Origin: Polaromonas sp.
GTDB taxonomy: Bacteria > Pseudomonadota > Gammaproteobacteria > Burkholderiales > Burkholderiaceae_C
Assembly (NCBI GenBank): GCA_013297865.1
Contig: JAAFIP010000007.1
Span: 186,001 to 250,000, forward strand
Length of the DNA: 64,000 nucleotides
Direction of reading: 5' to 3'
Within the stretch, counting starts at the first letter, position 1. Each line of letters begins with the position of its first letter. Positions 27,364-36,186 of this stretch are shown here, one piece after another. The notes beneath the pieces are model-generated. The model had not been told where the DNA came from, searched no databases, and saw only the letters and a list, made by a program, of their open reading frames with translations. Made by a program: the position numbers and the translations under genes.

Positions 27364-28824
27364 ATGCGCGCCTATCGCCACCCCGCCCCATCCCCCGTCT
27401 GGCAAAAGCCTGTGTCATGTTTGGCCCTGGCCGCCATGCTGTGCCTCGGCGGCCAGGCCATCGCGCAGGCTGACAGCAGCCCCGCCGCCGTCTGGCGCGC
27501 CACCTCACGCCTGGGCTACGGCCCCAGCCCCGCCAGCGCCCAGGCCGCGCAGACGGGGCCCAAAGCCTGGGCGCTGCAGCAGATCGACGGTGCCTATGCC
27601 GCCAGCCAGAAACCGCCCAACATCCCTGAAGAAATCGCTGGCTTCAATGCCCCGGTGGACGACCTGGCGCGCGATCTGCACACCTACAACGAGGCGCGCA
27701 AAAGGCTGCGCGAGCGCGCTGCGGGCGCGCCCGCCAATGCGCAGGAGGCTGAAGCAGACAAGGTGATTGTCGAAGAGCGTTTTCTGCGCGAAATGGTGCG
27801 CACCTCGGCCACCTGGCGTGTGATGGCCTGCAGCGATGGCGCGCTGGAGCAGCCCCTGTTGGCCAAGATGACCGAGTTCTGGTTCAACCATTTCAACGTC
27901 TCCATCACCAAAGGCCCCACCCGCGCCTTTGTCGGCAGCTATGCCGCCACGCTGCGCAGCCAGGCGCTGGGCAAATTTGAAGACCTGGTGCTGGCCAGCG
28001 CGCGCCACCCAGCCATGCTGCTGTATCTGGACCAGGCGCAAAGCAATGTACGCGGTCTCAACGAAAACTACGCCCGCGAGCTGATGGAGCTGCACACCCT
28101 GGGCGTGAACGGCGGCTACACCCAGGCCGATGTGCGCGAGCTGGCGCGTATCCTGACTGGCTGGACCGTGGCGTTGGGGCAGGGCAAGGCTTTTGCCTTC
28201 AATCCGCGCCAGCACGACACGGGCGACAAGGTGCTGCTGGGCCAAAGCTTCAAAAACGCTGGCGTGCAGGAGGGCGAAGACGCCATCCGCATGCTGGCGC
28301 GCCACCCGGCCACGGCCCGGCGCGTCACGCTGCGCCTGGCGCAGGCCTTTGTCTCCGACCAGCCCAGCGCCGCCCTGCAGACCAAGCTGGCCGACACCTT
28401 CACCCGCACCCAGGGTGACATCCGCGCCGTCATGCAGGCCATTGTCGAGTCGCCCGAGTTCTGGAGCGCGGACAGCAGCCTGTTCAAAACCCCGCTGGAC
28501 TACGCCTGCTCGGTGCTCACCGCCCAGGGCGGTGTGAAAGACCAGCGCGATGTGCAGCAGACCCTGGGCTTTCTGAGCCAGGCAGGCCAACCCATGCACG
28601 CCTGGCCCACGCCCGATGGCTACAAAACCACGGCCGCCACCTGGCTGGCCCCCGAGGCGCTGACCCGCCGCGCCGACTATGCGCTGAACCTGGGCGGTCG
28701 CATGGCCGAGCCGACCTATCTGCAGTCCTTTTTAAGCCCCACCAGCCGTGAGCGCATCGCCCGCGAGTCGCCCAATCTGCGCAGCGGCCTGATGCTGGCC
28801 AGCCCGGATTTCATGAACAAGTAA
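27364..28824 (+). CDS. DUF1800 domain-containing exported protein
   Basis: 486-residue protein with a Sec signal peptide (KPVSCLALAAMLCLGGQAIA-QA). The mature part matches the DUF1800 family: WRATSRLGYGPSPASAQAAQ, MTEFWFNHFNVSITKGPTRA, NENYARELMELHTLGVNGGY and LARILTGWTV. AGGAGACC lies 7 nt before ATG 27364. It is paired with the DUF1501 gene 16 bp downstream, as these families nearly always are. The biochemical role of the pair is not established; some members occur next to polymer- or cell-surface-related genes. Export to the periplasm or beyond is the only firm prediction. Confidence 0.9.
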   Translation: MRAYRHPAPSPVWQKPVSCLALAAMLCLGGQAIAQADSSPAAVWRATSRLGYGPSPASAQAAQTGPKAWALQQIDGAYAASQKPPNIPEEIAGFNAPVDDLARDLHTYNEARKRLRERAAGAPANAQEAEADKVIVEERFLREMVRTSATWRVMACSDGALEQPLLAKMTEFWFNHFNVSITKGPTRAFVGSYAATLRSQALGKFEDLVLASARHPAMLLYLDQAQSNVRGLNENYARELMELHTLGVNGGYTQADVRELARILTGWTVALGQGKAFAFNPRQHDTGDKVLLGQSFKNAGVQEGEDAIRMLARHPATARRVTLRLAQAFVSDQPSAALQTKLADTFTRTQGDIRAVMQAIVESPEFWSADSSLFKTPLDYACSVLTAQGGVKDQRDVQQTLGFLSQAGQPMHAWPTPDGYKTTAATWLAPEALTRRADYALNLGGRMAEPTYLQSFLSPTSRERIARESPNLRSGLMLASPDFMNK

Positions 28825-28840
28825 TGTGAAGGAGCCTTCC

Positions 28841-30193
28841 ATGCACACCAGTCATTTTTCCCGTCGCCATCTTCTGCACAGCCTGGGCGCTGGCCTGGTG
28901 GTAGCCGCCAGCGCGCGGGCCTGGGCGCAGGCAGGCCCTGCAGCAGCCAAAGGGCAGGGCCAGGGTCGCCTGTTGGTGGTGTTTTTGCGTGGCGCATACG
29001 ACGGCCTGTCGGCCTTTGTGCCCTATGCCGATGCCGACTACTACCAGCTGCGCCCCACCATCGCCATCCCCGCGCCCGACGGCAGCGTGCAAACCGCCCT
29101 GAAGCTGGACAACACCTTCGGCATGCACCCGGCCATGGCCGCGCTGCTGCCCCTGTGGCAGCAAGGGGTGCTCAGCTTTATCCCGGCGGCGGGCATGCCC
29201 GCGCCCAACCGCTCGCACTTTGACGCGCAGTACCAGATCGAAACTTCGCATTCAGGCAAAACCAGCGGCGCGCCCGGCTGGATCAACCAGCTGGCCGCCT
29301 TGCACAAAACGCCCACCGCGCTGGGCGTGGGCGAGGCCAACCCGGCCATTCTGGCGGGCAACGCCGCCGTCAAACTCATCCCCCAGGGCCAGGCCGCCGA
29401 GCGCTTGGGCGCGCTGGGCAACGCAGGCCAGCGCCAGGCGCTGATGGACCTATACGCAGGCAACGACAAAGTCAGCACCGCCTTCCGCCAGGGCGCAGAC
29501 AGCCGCATGCGCAGCGCGCAGGAGCTGGGCGATGCCCGAAACAGCATGAACGCCCAGCGCGCCGCTGCCGCCCGCGAGCAGGCCAGCATGATGGACCGCA
29601 AGCTCGACAAAGACGGCACCCCTGCCAACACCGCAGCCCAAAATGCGCAGATGCTGGCCGCCAGCAACGGCGCAGCCGACCCGGTGGGCCTGCAACTGGA
29701 CGCGCAGCACCTGGGCACCCTGATGCGCAACGACCGCAACCTGACGCTGGGCTTTTTGTCCGCCGGCGGCTGGGACACACACGCCAACCAAGGCAATGTC
29801 ACAGGCCAGTTGGCAGGCAACCTGGCCAATCTGGCCCGCGGCATAGCGCAGCTGCGCGAGGAGTTCAGCGAGCGTGGCGACTTGATCGTGGTGATGAGCG
29901 AGTTTGGCCGCACCAGCGCCGAAAACGGCACCAAGGGCACAGACCATGGCTTTGGCAATGCGATGTGGCTGGTGGGCAACCAGGTCAATGGCGGCAAGTG
30001 GCACGGCCAGTGGACAGGCCTGGCCCGCGCCAACCTCAACGAAAACCGCGACCTGCCCGCCCACCACGACTACCGCGCCGTCCTAGCCCAGGTCCTGCGC
30101 AGCAACTTCGCCCTGTCAGACTCCACGCTGGCCAGTGTGTTGCCAGGCGGCAAGTGGGATGCGCGTCTGGATGGGTTAATGCGTAAAACTTAA
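28841..30193 (+). CDS. DUF1501 domain-containing protein (Tat-exported sulfatase-like fold)
   Basis: 450-residue partner of the DUF1800 protein. The N-terminus has a twin-arginine signal (HFSRRHLLHSLGAGLVVAAS) suggesting folded export by Tat. The mature part shows LLVVFLRGAYDGLSAFVPYA, FIPAAGMPAPNRSHFDAQYQ, FLSAGGWDTHANQG and VVMSEFGRTSAENGTKGTDH, the DUF1501 hallmarks that resemble alkaline phosphatase/sulfatase metal sites. GAAGGAG precedes ATG 28841 well, better than the GTG at 28826. Residues 225-255 (MDRKLDKDGTPANTAAQ) form a family-variable insert. Function unknown. Confidence 0.9.
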   Translation: MHTSHFSRRHLLHSLGAGLVVAASARAWAQAGPAAAKGQGQGRLLVVFLRGAYDGLSAFVPYADADYYQLRPTIAIPAPDGSVQTALKLDNTFGMHPAMAALLPLWQQGVLSFIPAAGMPAPNRSHFDAQYQIETSHSGKTSGAPGWINQLAALHKTPTALGVGEANPAILAGNAAVKLIPQGQAAERLGALGNAGQRQALMDLYAGNDKVSTAFRQGADSRMRSAQELGDARNSMNAQRAAAAREQASMMDRKLDKDGTPANTAAQNAQMLAASNGAADPVGLQLDAQHLGTLMRNDRNLTLGFLSAGGWDTHANQGNVTGQLAGNLANLARGIAQLREEFSERGDLIVVMSEFGRTSAENGTKGTDHGFGNAMWLVGNQVNGGKWHGQWTGLARANLNENRDLPAHHDYRAVLAQVLRSNFALSDSTLASVLPGGKWDARLDGLMRKT

Positions 30194-30203
30194 AGCCTTT
30201 TTC

Positions 30204-30250
30204 GGCTCCAGGCCAATGGAATATCGCGGGGACAGCTATTGTTTTTGTAG
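30204..30250 (-). repeat. 48-bp dispersed repeat, copy 6
   Basis: Inverse orientation: GGCTCCAGGCCAATGGAATA, then TCGCGGGGACAGC and hairpin arms GCTA...GTAG. It begins 10 bp after the DUF1501 stop. Confidence 0.88.
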
Positions 30251-30806
30251 TACCCTGCTTGTTTGCCTCAGTCTTTTTGCAGCCTTCCGTTAGGCTTTTG
30301 TCGCTTTTTTCTGTGGTTTGTTGGTTGTTCTTTGCTGCCTTTTAACAGCCCGCGGCAATGCTCTTGTAGCTGAAGTTCACCCTGGACGGGCGATGGGACA
30401 TGTCGCTGCAAAAAATCTCCGAAAACACGCGCGTTCCTCTGTAGTTAGCTTGAGATGGTGGGCCGCGCCTTTCTGCGATTTTTTCATCGACACGCTCCCA
30501 TCGCTTCACCCTGGCGTATGGGTTTGTTCAAAGCCCGCGCGCCGGGGGGGACGGGGGATTCTTTGCGCTCTGTGCACTGCGCGCTCTGTGCCCGCTGTGC
30601 GTTCTGCGTGCTCTGTACACTCCGCGTCTGCCTTCGCTTGCAAGGACTGACAGGCTAGTACAAGCGGGGGAAGTAAGACCCTGACCGACCAAGGTCACAT
30701 TGCCAAACTGCGAAGCCTCCGAGCGAAACCCCAAGCCAGTGAAGAGCACGCTGCACAGGTGCCCTGGGGTAGTCCACCCAATCAGAGCGCCGGGCTCGAG
30801 GAACGG

Positions 30807-30875
30807 AAAAATTTGGGATCAGAACCGGGCGCTGTCTGAGCGCGTAGCGCGAGTTTGCCCGGTTCCCCAAATTTT
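30807..30875. repeat. Long interrupted inverted repeat
   Basis: Left arm AAAATTTGGG, 4-bp spacer, GAACCGGGC (30807-30830). Right arm GCCCGGTTC directly followed by CCCAAATTTT (30857-30875). The 26-bp loop is rich in GCGC. An RNA or cruciform of about 19 bp with one bulge could form. There is no T-run, so it is not a typical terminator. Confidence 0.8.
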
Positions 30876-30920
30876 ACGTACCGCAGATGCTTCCCGCGAA
30901 GCGGGCCGGCGCTCGGGTGG

Positions 30921-31101
30921 ACTGCCCCAGGGCGCCTGGGCGGCGTGCGGTCTCAGACAAAGAGCTACAAACCCCAGCGAACCACCTCAGAGTGCCTGGG
31001 CAGCGTACGGACCCAGATCAGGAACTACAAAAGCCCAGCGAACCACCTCAGAGCGCCTAGCCCGCGTGCGGACCCAGACAAAGAGCTACAAAAGAGCCAC
31101 G
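30921..31101. repeat. Tandem repeat, three units of about 60 bp
   Basis: Units start at 30921, 30981 and 31042. Shared words are GCGCCTGGGCGGCGTGCGG-like, CAGACAAAGAGCTACAAA and CCCAGCGAACCACCTCAGAG. The second and third units are closest to each other. Unlike the 84-bp gsp array the unit lengths are not constant (60 and 61 bp), so it is unlikely to be coding. Confidence 0.85.
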
Positions 31102-31116
31102 TTTATAAACAAAACA

Positions 31117-31165
31117 AGCCCCCAGCCCAACAGAATATCGCGGGAGCAGCTACAAAATAAGTAGC
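31117..31165 (-). repeat. 48-bp dispersed repeat, copy 7
   Basis: Inverse orientation with GAATATCGCGGGAGCAGC and hairpin arms GCTAC...GTAGC. It ends 8 bp before the coq7 stop. Confidence 0.92.
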
Positions 31166-31173
31166 ATTGACAG

Positions 31174-31809
31174 TTAAATCCGCTGCGCCACAGTCGTCAT
31201 GACTTTAGCTGCCGCTGCCATCAAAGTCTTCACAGGCGCGGGCAGTTGCGCTGCCCCTGCGTGTTGGGCGTCCAGGGCGTGCTGGGCTTCGTCCAGCTTC
31301 ATTTGCGCCACCACGGCGCGCGAGGCGTGGTCTGCTGTGGGCAGGCGCTCCAGGTGGCTGTGCAGATGCGCTTCCACCTGGTTTTCTGTCTCCACCAAAA
31401 ACGCCAGGCTCACTTTGTCCCCCAGCCGCCCCGCCACCAGCCCCAGACCAAACGCGCCGGCGTACCACAGCGGATTGAGCAGCGAGGGCCGGGCGCCCAG
31501 AGCCTCCAGACGCTGCGCGGTCCAGGCCAGATGGTCGGTCTCTTGCGCTGCGGCATGGGCAAACTGCGCACGCAAAGCCGGGTTGCGGGTAGCCAGGGCC
31601 TGCGCCGAATACAGCGCCTGGGCACATACCTCGCCCACATGGTTCACCCGCATCAGGCCGCCCGCGAGTTGCCGCTCAGCCGCCGCCAGCACATCATCAC
31701 GCCCCTGTGGGTCAAACGTAACCGCCGCCTGCGGCATGGGCCGCGCGGCATGGGGCGGGGCAAACAGGGTGCGCAAAGCAGTGTCCAAAGTGCTGATCAA
31801 GGTGTCCAT
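31174..31809 (-). CDS. coq7: 2-nonaprenyl-3-methyl-6-methoxy-1,4-benzoquinol hydroxylase
   Basis: Di-iron hydroxylase for a late ring hydroxylation in ubiquinone synthesis. The 211-residue protein has the ferritin-like iron ligands: [52 protein letters not shown] and [13 protein letters not shown], which supply the Glu and ExxH ligands. A hydrophobic stretch [17 protein letters not shown] probably associates with the membrane. Its presence shows aerobic ubiquinone synthesis. It is a single gene, divergent from the porin. Confidence 0.95.
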   Translation of the reverse strand: MDTLISTLDTALRTLFAPPHAARPMPQAAVTFDPQGRDDVLAAAERQLAGGLMRVNHVGEVCAQALYSAQALATRNPALRAQFAHAAAQETDHLAWTAQRLEALGARPSLLNPLWYAGAFGLGLVAGRLGDKVSLAFLVETENQVEAHLHSHLERLPTADHASRAVVAQMKLDEAQHALDAQHAGAAQLPAPVKTLMAAAAKVMTTVAQRI

Positions 31810-32129
31810 TTGCCCATTATCGCCCGCCTGCCAGCCCCGAATAAAGGGTGCTGGAAGGCCCTGTTGATTGCATGGCTAGACAGGCAAACCCTAAGCCCCG
31901 ATGGTCAAAAAACAACAATCAAACCGGCTCTGTTGCACTTGGGCAACGAAACGCCTGTTTTTCGAGGCTTTTAAGGGGATTTCCTTTGCACCCCCCCCTC
32001 GCGTCTGGTTCAATACATACAACTTCCCGAATACGGGGGTTGGCCCGGGACTCCGGCGAGATGCAAAGTAGGCAACTGCAGCGCAATTTGTCGTACCGGA
32101 GCCCTATGTTTAACCTTGGAGAAATCTCA

Positions 32130-33179
32130 ATGAAAAAATCCCTAGTTGCATTGGCCGCTCTGGCCGCTAGCACTGCATTCGCTCAGTCTTCCGTGACCCT
32201 GTACGGCGTTGCTGACATCTGGATCGGCAACTCGAAAGTCAAAGTCAATGGTACCGGCGTTGGTCAAAACCTGATGGGTTCTGGCGGCATTAACGGTTCA
32301 CGTTTCGGCCTGCGTGGCTCTGAGGACCTGGGTGGCGGTTTGAAAGCCAACTTCCTGTTCGAAAACGGCTTCAACCTCGACAACGGTTCTGCTGCACAAG
32401 GTGGCTTGCTGTTCGGTCGCCAAGCTTACGCTGGTTTGTCTGGTGGTTTCGGTGAAGTTCGCTTCGGCCGTCAGTACACTGCCTATGACGAAGCCCGTGG
32501 CGGTTCTGACATTCTGGGTCACAGCGCATTCAGCCCGACGGCCAACACCGTGTGGAGCACAGGCCGCGCTTACACGTTCCGTGCTGACAACACATGGCGC
32601 TACGCTACCCCCAACTTCGGTGGTTTCAGCGCAGCTCTGACCTATAGCCTGGGTGAGAACAAGACCGCAACAACTGGTGTTGGTAACGTAATTGCTGCCC
32701 ACGCAGCGTATGTGAATGGCCCTATCGCTGCGTTCGTTTCTCTCCAACAAGAGAAGAACCCAGCTGGCGCACCAGCACCTAACATTTTGAACGGCGGTTT
32801 CGCACTGGGTGGTAACTCTACCAAAGAAACCCACGCCTTGATCAGCGGTTCTTACGACCTGGGTGTAGTGAAGCTGCGCGCTGCCTACAACCAGTCCAAA
32901 GACAACCGTACCCCAAGCCTGAACGCTGACAAAGAGTTCACCTTCGGTGTTGCAGCTCCTCTGGGCCCAGTGACCATCGAAACCGAAGTGTCTGGCATGA
33001 AGAACGCAGCTGAAAAGTCTCGCGGTATCGGCATCCAAGCTAAGTACAACATGTCCAAGCGTACCTTCGCGTACGTAGGCCTGCTGAACGCCAAGAACGA
33101 GACCATCGTTACTGCTCCAGCTACCAGCACCGTTACCAAGACCAACCTGATCGCTGTTGGCCTGCGTCACGGCTTCTAA
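32130..33179 (+). CDS. Gram-negative porin (general diffusion, Burkholderiales type)
   Basis: Outer-membrane trimeric beta-barrel porin, 349 residues. The signal peptide MKKSLVALAALAASTAFAQS is followed by SVTLYGVADIWIG, the classic first strand of the family. GSRFGLRGSEDLGGGLKANF, YAGLSGGFGEVRFGRQYTAY and a C-terminal phenylalanine (LIAVGLRHGF) needed for assembly are all present. Codon choice differs from neighbours, with more U-ending codons such as GGT, GCT and GTT, as in highly expressed genes. GGAG lies 10 nt before the ATG and a terminator follows. The frame stays open upstream to 31848, but that extension lacks a signal peptide and is rejected. The 320 bp between coq7 and this gene hold its leader; no certain promoter was identified. 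Confidence 0.96.
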   Translation: MKKSLVALAALAASTAFAQSSVTLYGVADIWIGNSKVKVNGTGVGQNLMGSGGINGSRFGLRGSEDLGGGLKANFLFENGFNLDNGSAAQGGLLFGRQAYAGLSGGFGEVRFGRQYTAYDEARGGSDILGHSAFSPTANTVWSTGRAYTFRADNTWRYATPNFGGFSAALTYSLGENKTATTGVGNVIAAHAAYVNGPIAAFVSLQQEKNPAGAPAPNILNGGFALGGNSTKETHALISGSYDLGVVKLRAAYNQSKDNRTPSLNADKEFTFGVAAPLGPVTIETEVSGMKNAAEKSRGIGIQAKYNMSKRTFAYVGLLNAKNETIVTAPATSTVTKTNLIAVGLRHGF

Positions 33180-33226
33180 TTCATGGCTGGTGTAAACCAG
33201 CTTTGAATTCAGATACCCCACAAAAA

Positions 33227-33257
33227 ACCATCCAGGGCAACCTGGGTGGTTTTTTTA
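33227..33257 (+). terminator. Intrinsic terminator of the porin gene
   Basis: The stem ACCATCCAGG / CCTGGGTGGT, with a GCAA loop and one mismatch region, is followed by a T-run, 48 bp after the porin stop. Confidence 0.88.
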
Positions 33258-33385
33258 CGTCTGAAGAAAATGCATAGGCCAATCTCGATGCGATGCATCG
33301 GGGAAACTCCCTTGGCTGATGGGCGTGAATTGCGGCATAGTACATGCTTGTTTATCGACGCGCACAGTTGCGCAATGGAATTGCT

Positions 33386-34954
33386 ATGAAACTTCAACTT
33401 GCTTTATTGGTAGCTGCTGTGGCAGCTGCGCAGGCCGCATCGGCGGCGACTTTCAAATGGACCAGTGCCAGCGACATCCCGACGCTGGACGTGCACTCGC
33501 AGAACAATGCGCTGGGCAATGGCGTGCACGCGGCGGTGTATGAGTCTTTGGTGTACTACAACAGCAGGAGCTTCAAGGTCGAGGCCCAGCTGGCTACCGA
33601 CTGGAAGCTGCTGAACCCCACGCAGATGCGCATCACGCTGCGCAAGGGCGTGAAATTCAGTGACGGCAGCGCGTTCACGGCCGAAGACGCGGTGTTTTCG
33701 CTCAACCGTGCAATGGCCAAGACCTCCAACTACGGCGTCTATGCCCAGGGCATCGACAAAGTCGTCAAGGTGGACGACAACACGATTGACGTGCTGCTCA
33801 AAGCGCCCAACCCGGTGCTGATGAACCAGCTGACCGAGCTGCGCATGATGAGCAAGGCCTGGTCGGAGAAAAACAAATCGGTGGAGCCCAAGGACATCAA
33901 GACGAAGGACGAGAGCTTTGCCCACCGCAACGCCATGGGCACTGGCCCCTTCATGGTCAAGGAATGGCAGCCCGACCAGAAGCTGGTGATGGTGCGCAAC
34001 CCCAACTGGTGGGGCAAGATGGAAGGCAATCTGACCGAGATCGTCTACACCCCGGTTAGATCCGAGGCCACCCGCGTGGCGGCCCTGCTGTCGGGCGAGG
34101 TGGACTTGCTGCTGGACCCGAGCCCGCAGGATTTGGGCCGCATGCGCAGCAATAGCGCGCTCAAGGTGGTGGATGGCGCCGAGAACCGCACCATCTTCTT
34201 TGGCATGGACCAGTTCCGCGACGAGCTGGTGGGCTCCAACATCAAAGGCAAAAACCCGCTCAAGGACGTGCGCGTGCGCAAGGCCCTGTACCAGGCGATT
34301 GACAGCAATGCGCTCAACAAAGTCACCATGCGCGGCCTGAGCCAGCCCACTGGCACCCTGGTGTCGCCACAGGTCAACGGCTGGACCAAAAAGGTCGATG
34401 CACGCTGGCCCTACGATATCGAAGGCGCCAAAAAACTGCTGGCCGACGCGGGCTACAAGGACGGTTTTGAAGTGGACTTTGCCTGCCCCAACAACCGCTA
34501 CATCAACGATGAAGAGGTCTGCCAGGCTGTCACTGCCATGTGGTCACGCGTAGGTGTCAAGGCCAAGCTGCGCACCCTGCCGTTGGTCACCTATTTCCCG
34601 ATGATCCAGCGCTATGAAGCCAGCATCTACATGCTGGGCTGGGGCGTGCCCACCTTTGACGCGCTGTACAGCCTGCAATCGCTGGTGCGCAGTGTGGGCG
34701 CGGGCGGCGACGGCAACTACAACGTAGGCCGCTATTCCAACCCGCAGATGGACGCGTTGGTGGAGCGCATCAAGAAGGAAACCGATGCCAAAAACCGCAA
34801 CGAACTTATCGAAAAAGCGCTGGAGTTGTCGCATCAGGATGTGTCGCACATTCCGCTGCACAACCAGATCATTCCCTGGGCGATGAAGAAAAGCGTCGAC
34901 GTGGTGCACCGTGCAGACAACCGCATCGACTGGCGTCTGGTCAAGGTGAACTGA
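33386..34954 (+). CDS. Peptide-type ABC transporter substrate-binding protein (SBP family 5), first copy
   Basis: Periplasmic solute-binding protein of 522 residues related to DppA/OppA. The signal peptide is MKLQLALLVAAVAAAQAASA. Landmarks are LRKGVKFSDGSAFTAEDAVF, YTPVRSEATRVAALLSGEVD, VRVRKALYQAIDSNALNKVT and the C-terminal SHQDVSHIPLHNQIIPWAMK. It resembles the second binding protein 2.5 kb downstream throughout, so the two are paralogues. It is the first gene of a cluster with permeases, an M20 amidohydrolase and two ATPases. The hydrolase suggests an N-acyl amino acid or related amide rather than plain dipeptides, which is inference. A hairpin terminator separates it from the permease gene. 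Confidence 0.9.
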   Translation: MKLQLALLVAAVAAAQAASAATFKWTSASDIPTLDVHSQNNALGNGVHAAVYESLVYYNSRSFKVEAQLATDWKLLNPTQMRITLRKGVKFSDGSAFTAEDAVFSLNRAMAKTSNYGVYAQGIDKVVKVDDNTIDVLLKAPNPVLMNQLTELRMMSKAWSEKNKSVEPKDIKTKDESFAHRNAMGTGPFMVKEWQPDQKLVMVRNPNWWGKMEGNLTEIVYTPVRSEATRVAALLSGEVDLLLDPSPQDLGRMRSNSALKVVDGAENRTIFFGMDQFRDELVGSNIKGKNPLKDVRVRKALYQAIDSNALNKVTMRGLSQPTGTLVSPQVNGWTKKVDARWPYDIEGAKKLLADAGYKDGFEVDFACPNNRYINDEEVCQAVTAMWSRVGVKAKLRTLPLVTYFPMIQRYEASIYMLGWGVPTFDALYSLQSLVRSVGAGGDGNYNVGRYSNPQMDALVERIKKETDAKNRNELIEKALELSHQDVSHIPLHNQIIPWAMKKSVDVVHRADNRIDWRLVKVN

Positions 34955-34994
34955 CAGCCTAAGGCCTGCTGAATGGGCTGCGGCCAGTAAAGTC

Positions 34995-35020
34995 AAAAGG
35001 CTCCTGCGGGAGCCTTTTGC
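34995..35020 (+). terminator. Intrinsic terminator or attenuator after the first binding-protein gene
   Basis: The perfect stem AAAAGGCTCC / GGGAGCCTTTT with a short loop and a T-run lies 40 bp after the stop. It would let the binding protein be made in excess over the membrane components. The remaining 185 bp to the permease start show no gene; a weak possible promoter ends near TAGATAAT at 35191-35198. Confidence 0.8.
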
Positions 35021-35205
35021 ATTGTGGGCGCCGTTCCAGGCCCTCGCGGGCTCTTCGACACGTCAGGGCGAACGGAGTTTCGATATGCAAGCGAGCGATG
35101 GATATTCCACCAGGCCATATTGACAACGCGACCGCCCCTAAGGAAACCCCCGTGGTGGTGCGCATCTTGCTCTGCTAGCATCGCAGACTTAGATAATCGA
35201 GTTAC

Positions 35206-36186
35206 ATGCTTTCATTTATTCTCCAGCGCCTGTTCCAAGCCGTGATCGTGATGGTCTCGGTCGCCTTGATCGCGTTCATGCTGTTTCAGTATGTCGGCGA
35301 CCCGGTGGTGTTTTTGCTGGGGCAGGATGCCACACCCGAGCAGATTCGCAGCTTGCGCGCTGACTTGGGGCTGGACAAGTCGGTTGTGGTGCAGTTTGGC
35401 AGTTTTCTGGCCAACGCGGTGCAAGGCGAGTTTGGCCTCAGCTTGCGCCAGGGCGCCAAGGTCTCGCGCCTGATTGCCGAGCGCTTTCCAGCCACGCTGG
35501 AGCTGGCTTTGATCGCGGCGCTGCTGGCGCTGGCACTCGGCATCCCGATGGGCGTGTATGCCGCACTGAACCGGGGCAGCTTCATGAGCCAGGTGTTCAT
35601 GACGATCTCGCTGCTGGGCGTGTCCTTACCCACCTTTTTGATCGGCATCATGCTGATTTTGATTTTTGCGGTGGGCCTGGGCTGGTTTCCCAGCTTCGGC
35701 CGTGGCGAGGTGGTGCAGATGGGCTGGTGGAGCACGGGCCTGCTGACGGCCAAAGGCTGGCACCATATTGTGCTGCCGTCGATCACTCTGGCGATTTTCC
35801 AGCTGACCCTGATCATGCGCCTGGTGCGCGCAGAAATGCTGGAGGTGCTGCGTACCGATTATGTGAAGTTTGCCCGCGCGCGGGGCCTGAGCAACCGGGC
35901 TATACATTTTGGCCATGCGCTCAAGAACACCCTCGTGCCCGTGATCACCATCACCGGCTTGCAGCTGGGCGCGCTGATCGCCTTTGCCATCATCACCGAG
36001 ACCGTGTTCCAGTGGCCGGGCCTGGGCCTGCTGTTCATCCAGGCGGTGACGTTTGCTGACATTCCCGTGATGGCGGCTTATCTGTGTTTGATAGCATTGA
36101 TCTTCGTAGTGATCAATCTGGTGGTTGATTTGCTGTACTTCGCCGTCGACCCGCGCCTGCGCGTGGGCAAAGCTGGAGGTCATTGA
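35206..36186 (+). CDS. ABC transporter permease, DppB type
   Basis: Inner-membrane permease of 326 residues with six predicted helices. MLSFILQRLFQAVIVMVSVA is the conserved DppB opening. QYVGDPVVFLLGQDATPEQI, LGIPMGVYAALNRGSFMSQV and the coupling EAA region VLRTDYVKFARARGLSNRAI, preceding KNTLVPVITITGLQLG, are typical. It would pair with the DppC-type permease at 39.1 kb. Its stop overlaps the M20 hydrolase start (TGATG). Confidence 0.92.
   Translation: MLSFILQRLFQAVIVMVSVALIAFMLFQYVGDPVVFLLGQDATPEQIRSLRADLGLDKSVVVQFGSFLANAVQGEFGLSLRQGAKVSRLIAERFPATLELALIAALLALALGIPMGVYAALNRGSFMSQVFMTISLLGVSLPTFLIGIMLILIFAVGLGWFPSFGRGEVVQMGWWSTGLLTAKGWHHIVLPSITLAIFQLTLIMRLVRAEMLEVLRTDYVKFARARGLSNRAIHFGHALKNTLVPVITITGLQLGALIAFAIITETVFQWPGLGLLFIQAVTFADIPVMAAYLCLIALIFVVINLVVDLLYFAVDPRLRVGKAGGH

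Larger units (their letters stand above)
30251..31116. other. Gene-poor region with low-complexity DNA, an inverted repeat and a tandem repeat
   Basis: No reading frame here has recognisable similarity, a ribosome site or consistent codon use. Visible structure from left to right: unremarkable sequence to 30566; a run of imperfect CTCTGTGC/CTGTGCG words at 30567-30635; a long inverted repeat at 30807-30875; and three tandem units of about 60 bp at 30921-31101. Short frames such as one at 30318-30650 (LRKHARSSVVSLRWWAAPFC) are probably chance or relics of a dispersed sequence. Confidence 0.6.

Noticed and set aside
30318-30650. 110-codon frame as a hypothetical gene
   Set aside because: No ribosome site, a low-complexity 3' half made of CTGTGC-like words, and no family resemblance. 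Kept only as part of the gene-poor region.
31848-32129. N-terminal extension of the porin
   Set aside because: The extension lacks similarity and would bury the clear signal peptide MKKSLVALAALAASTAFAQ, which has its own ribosome site.
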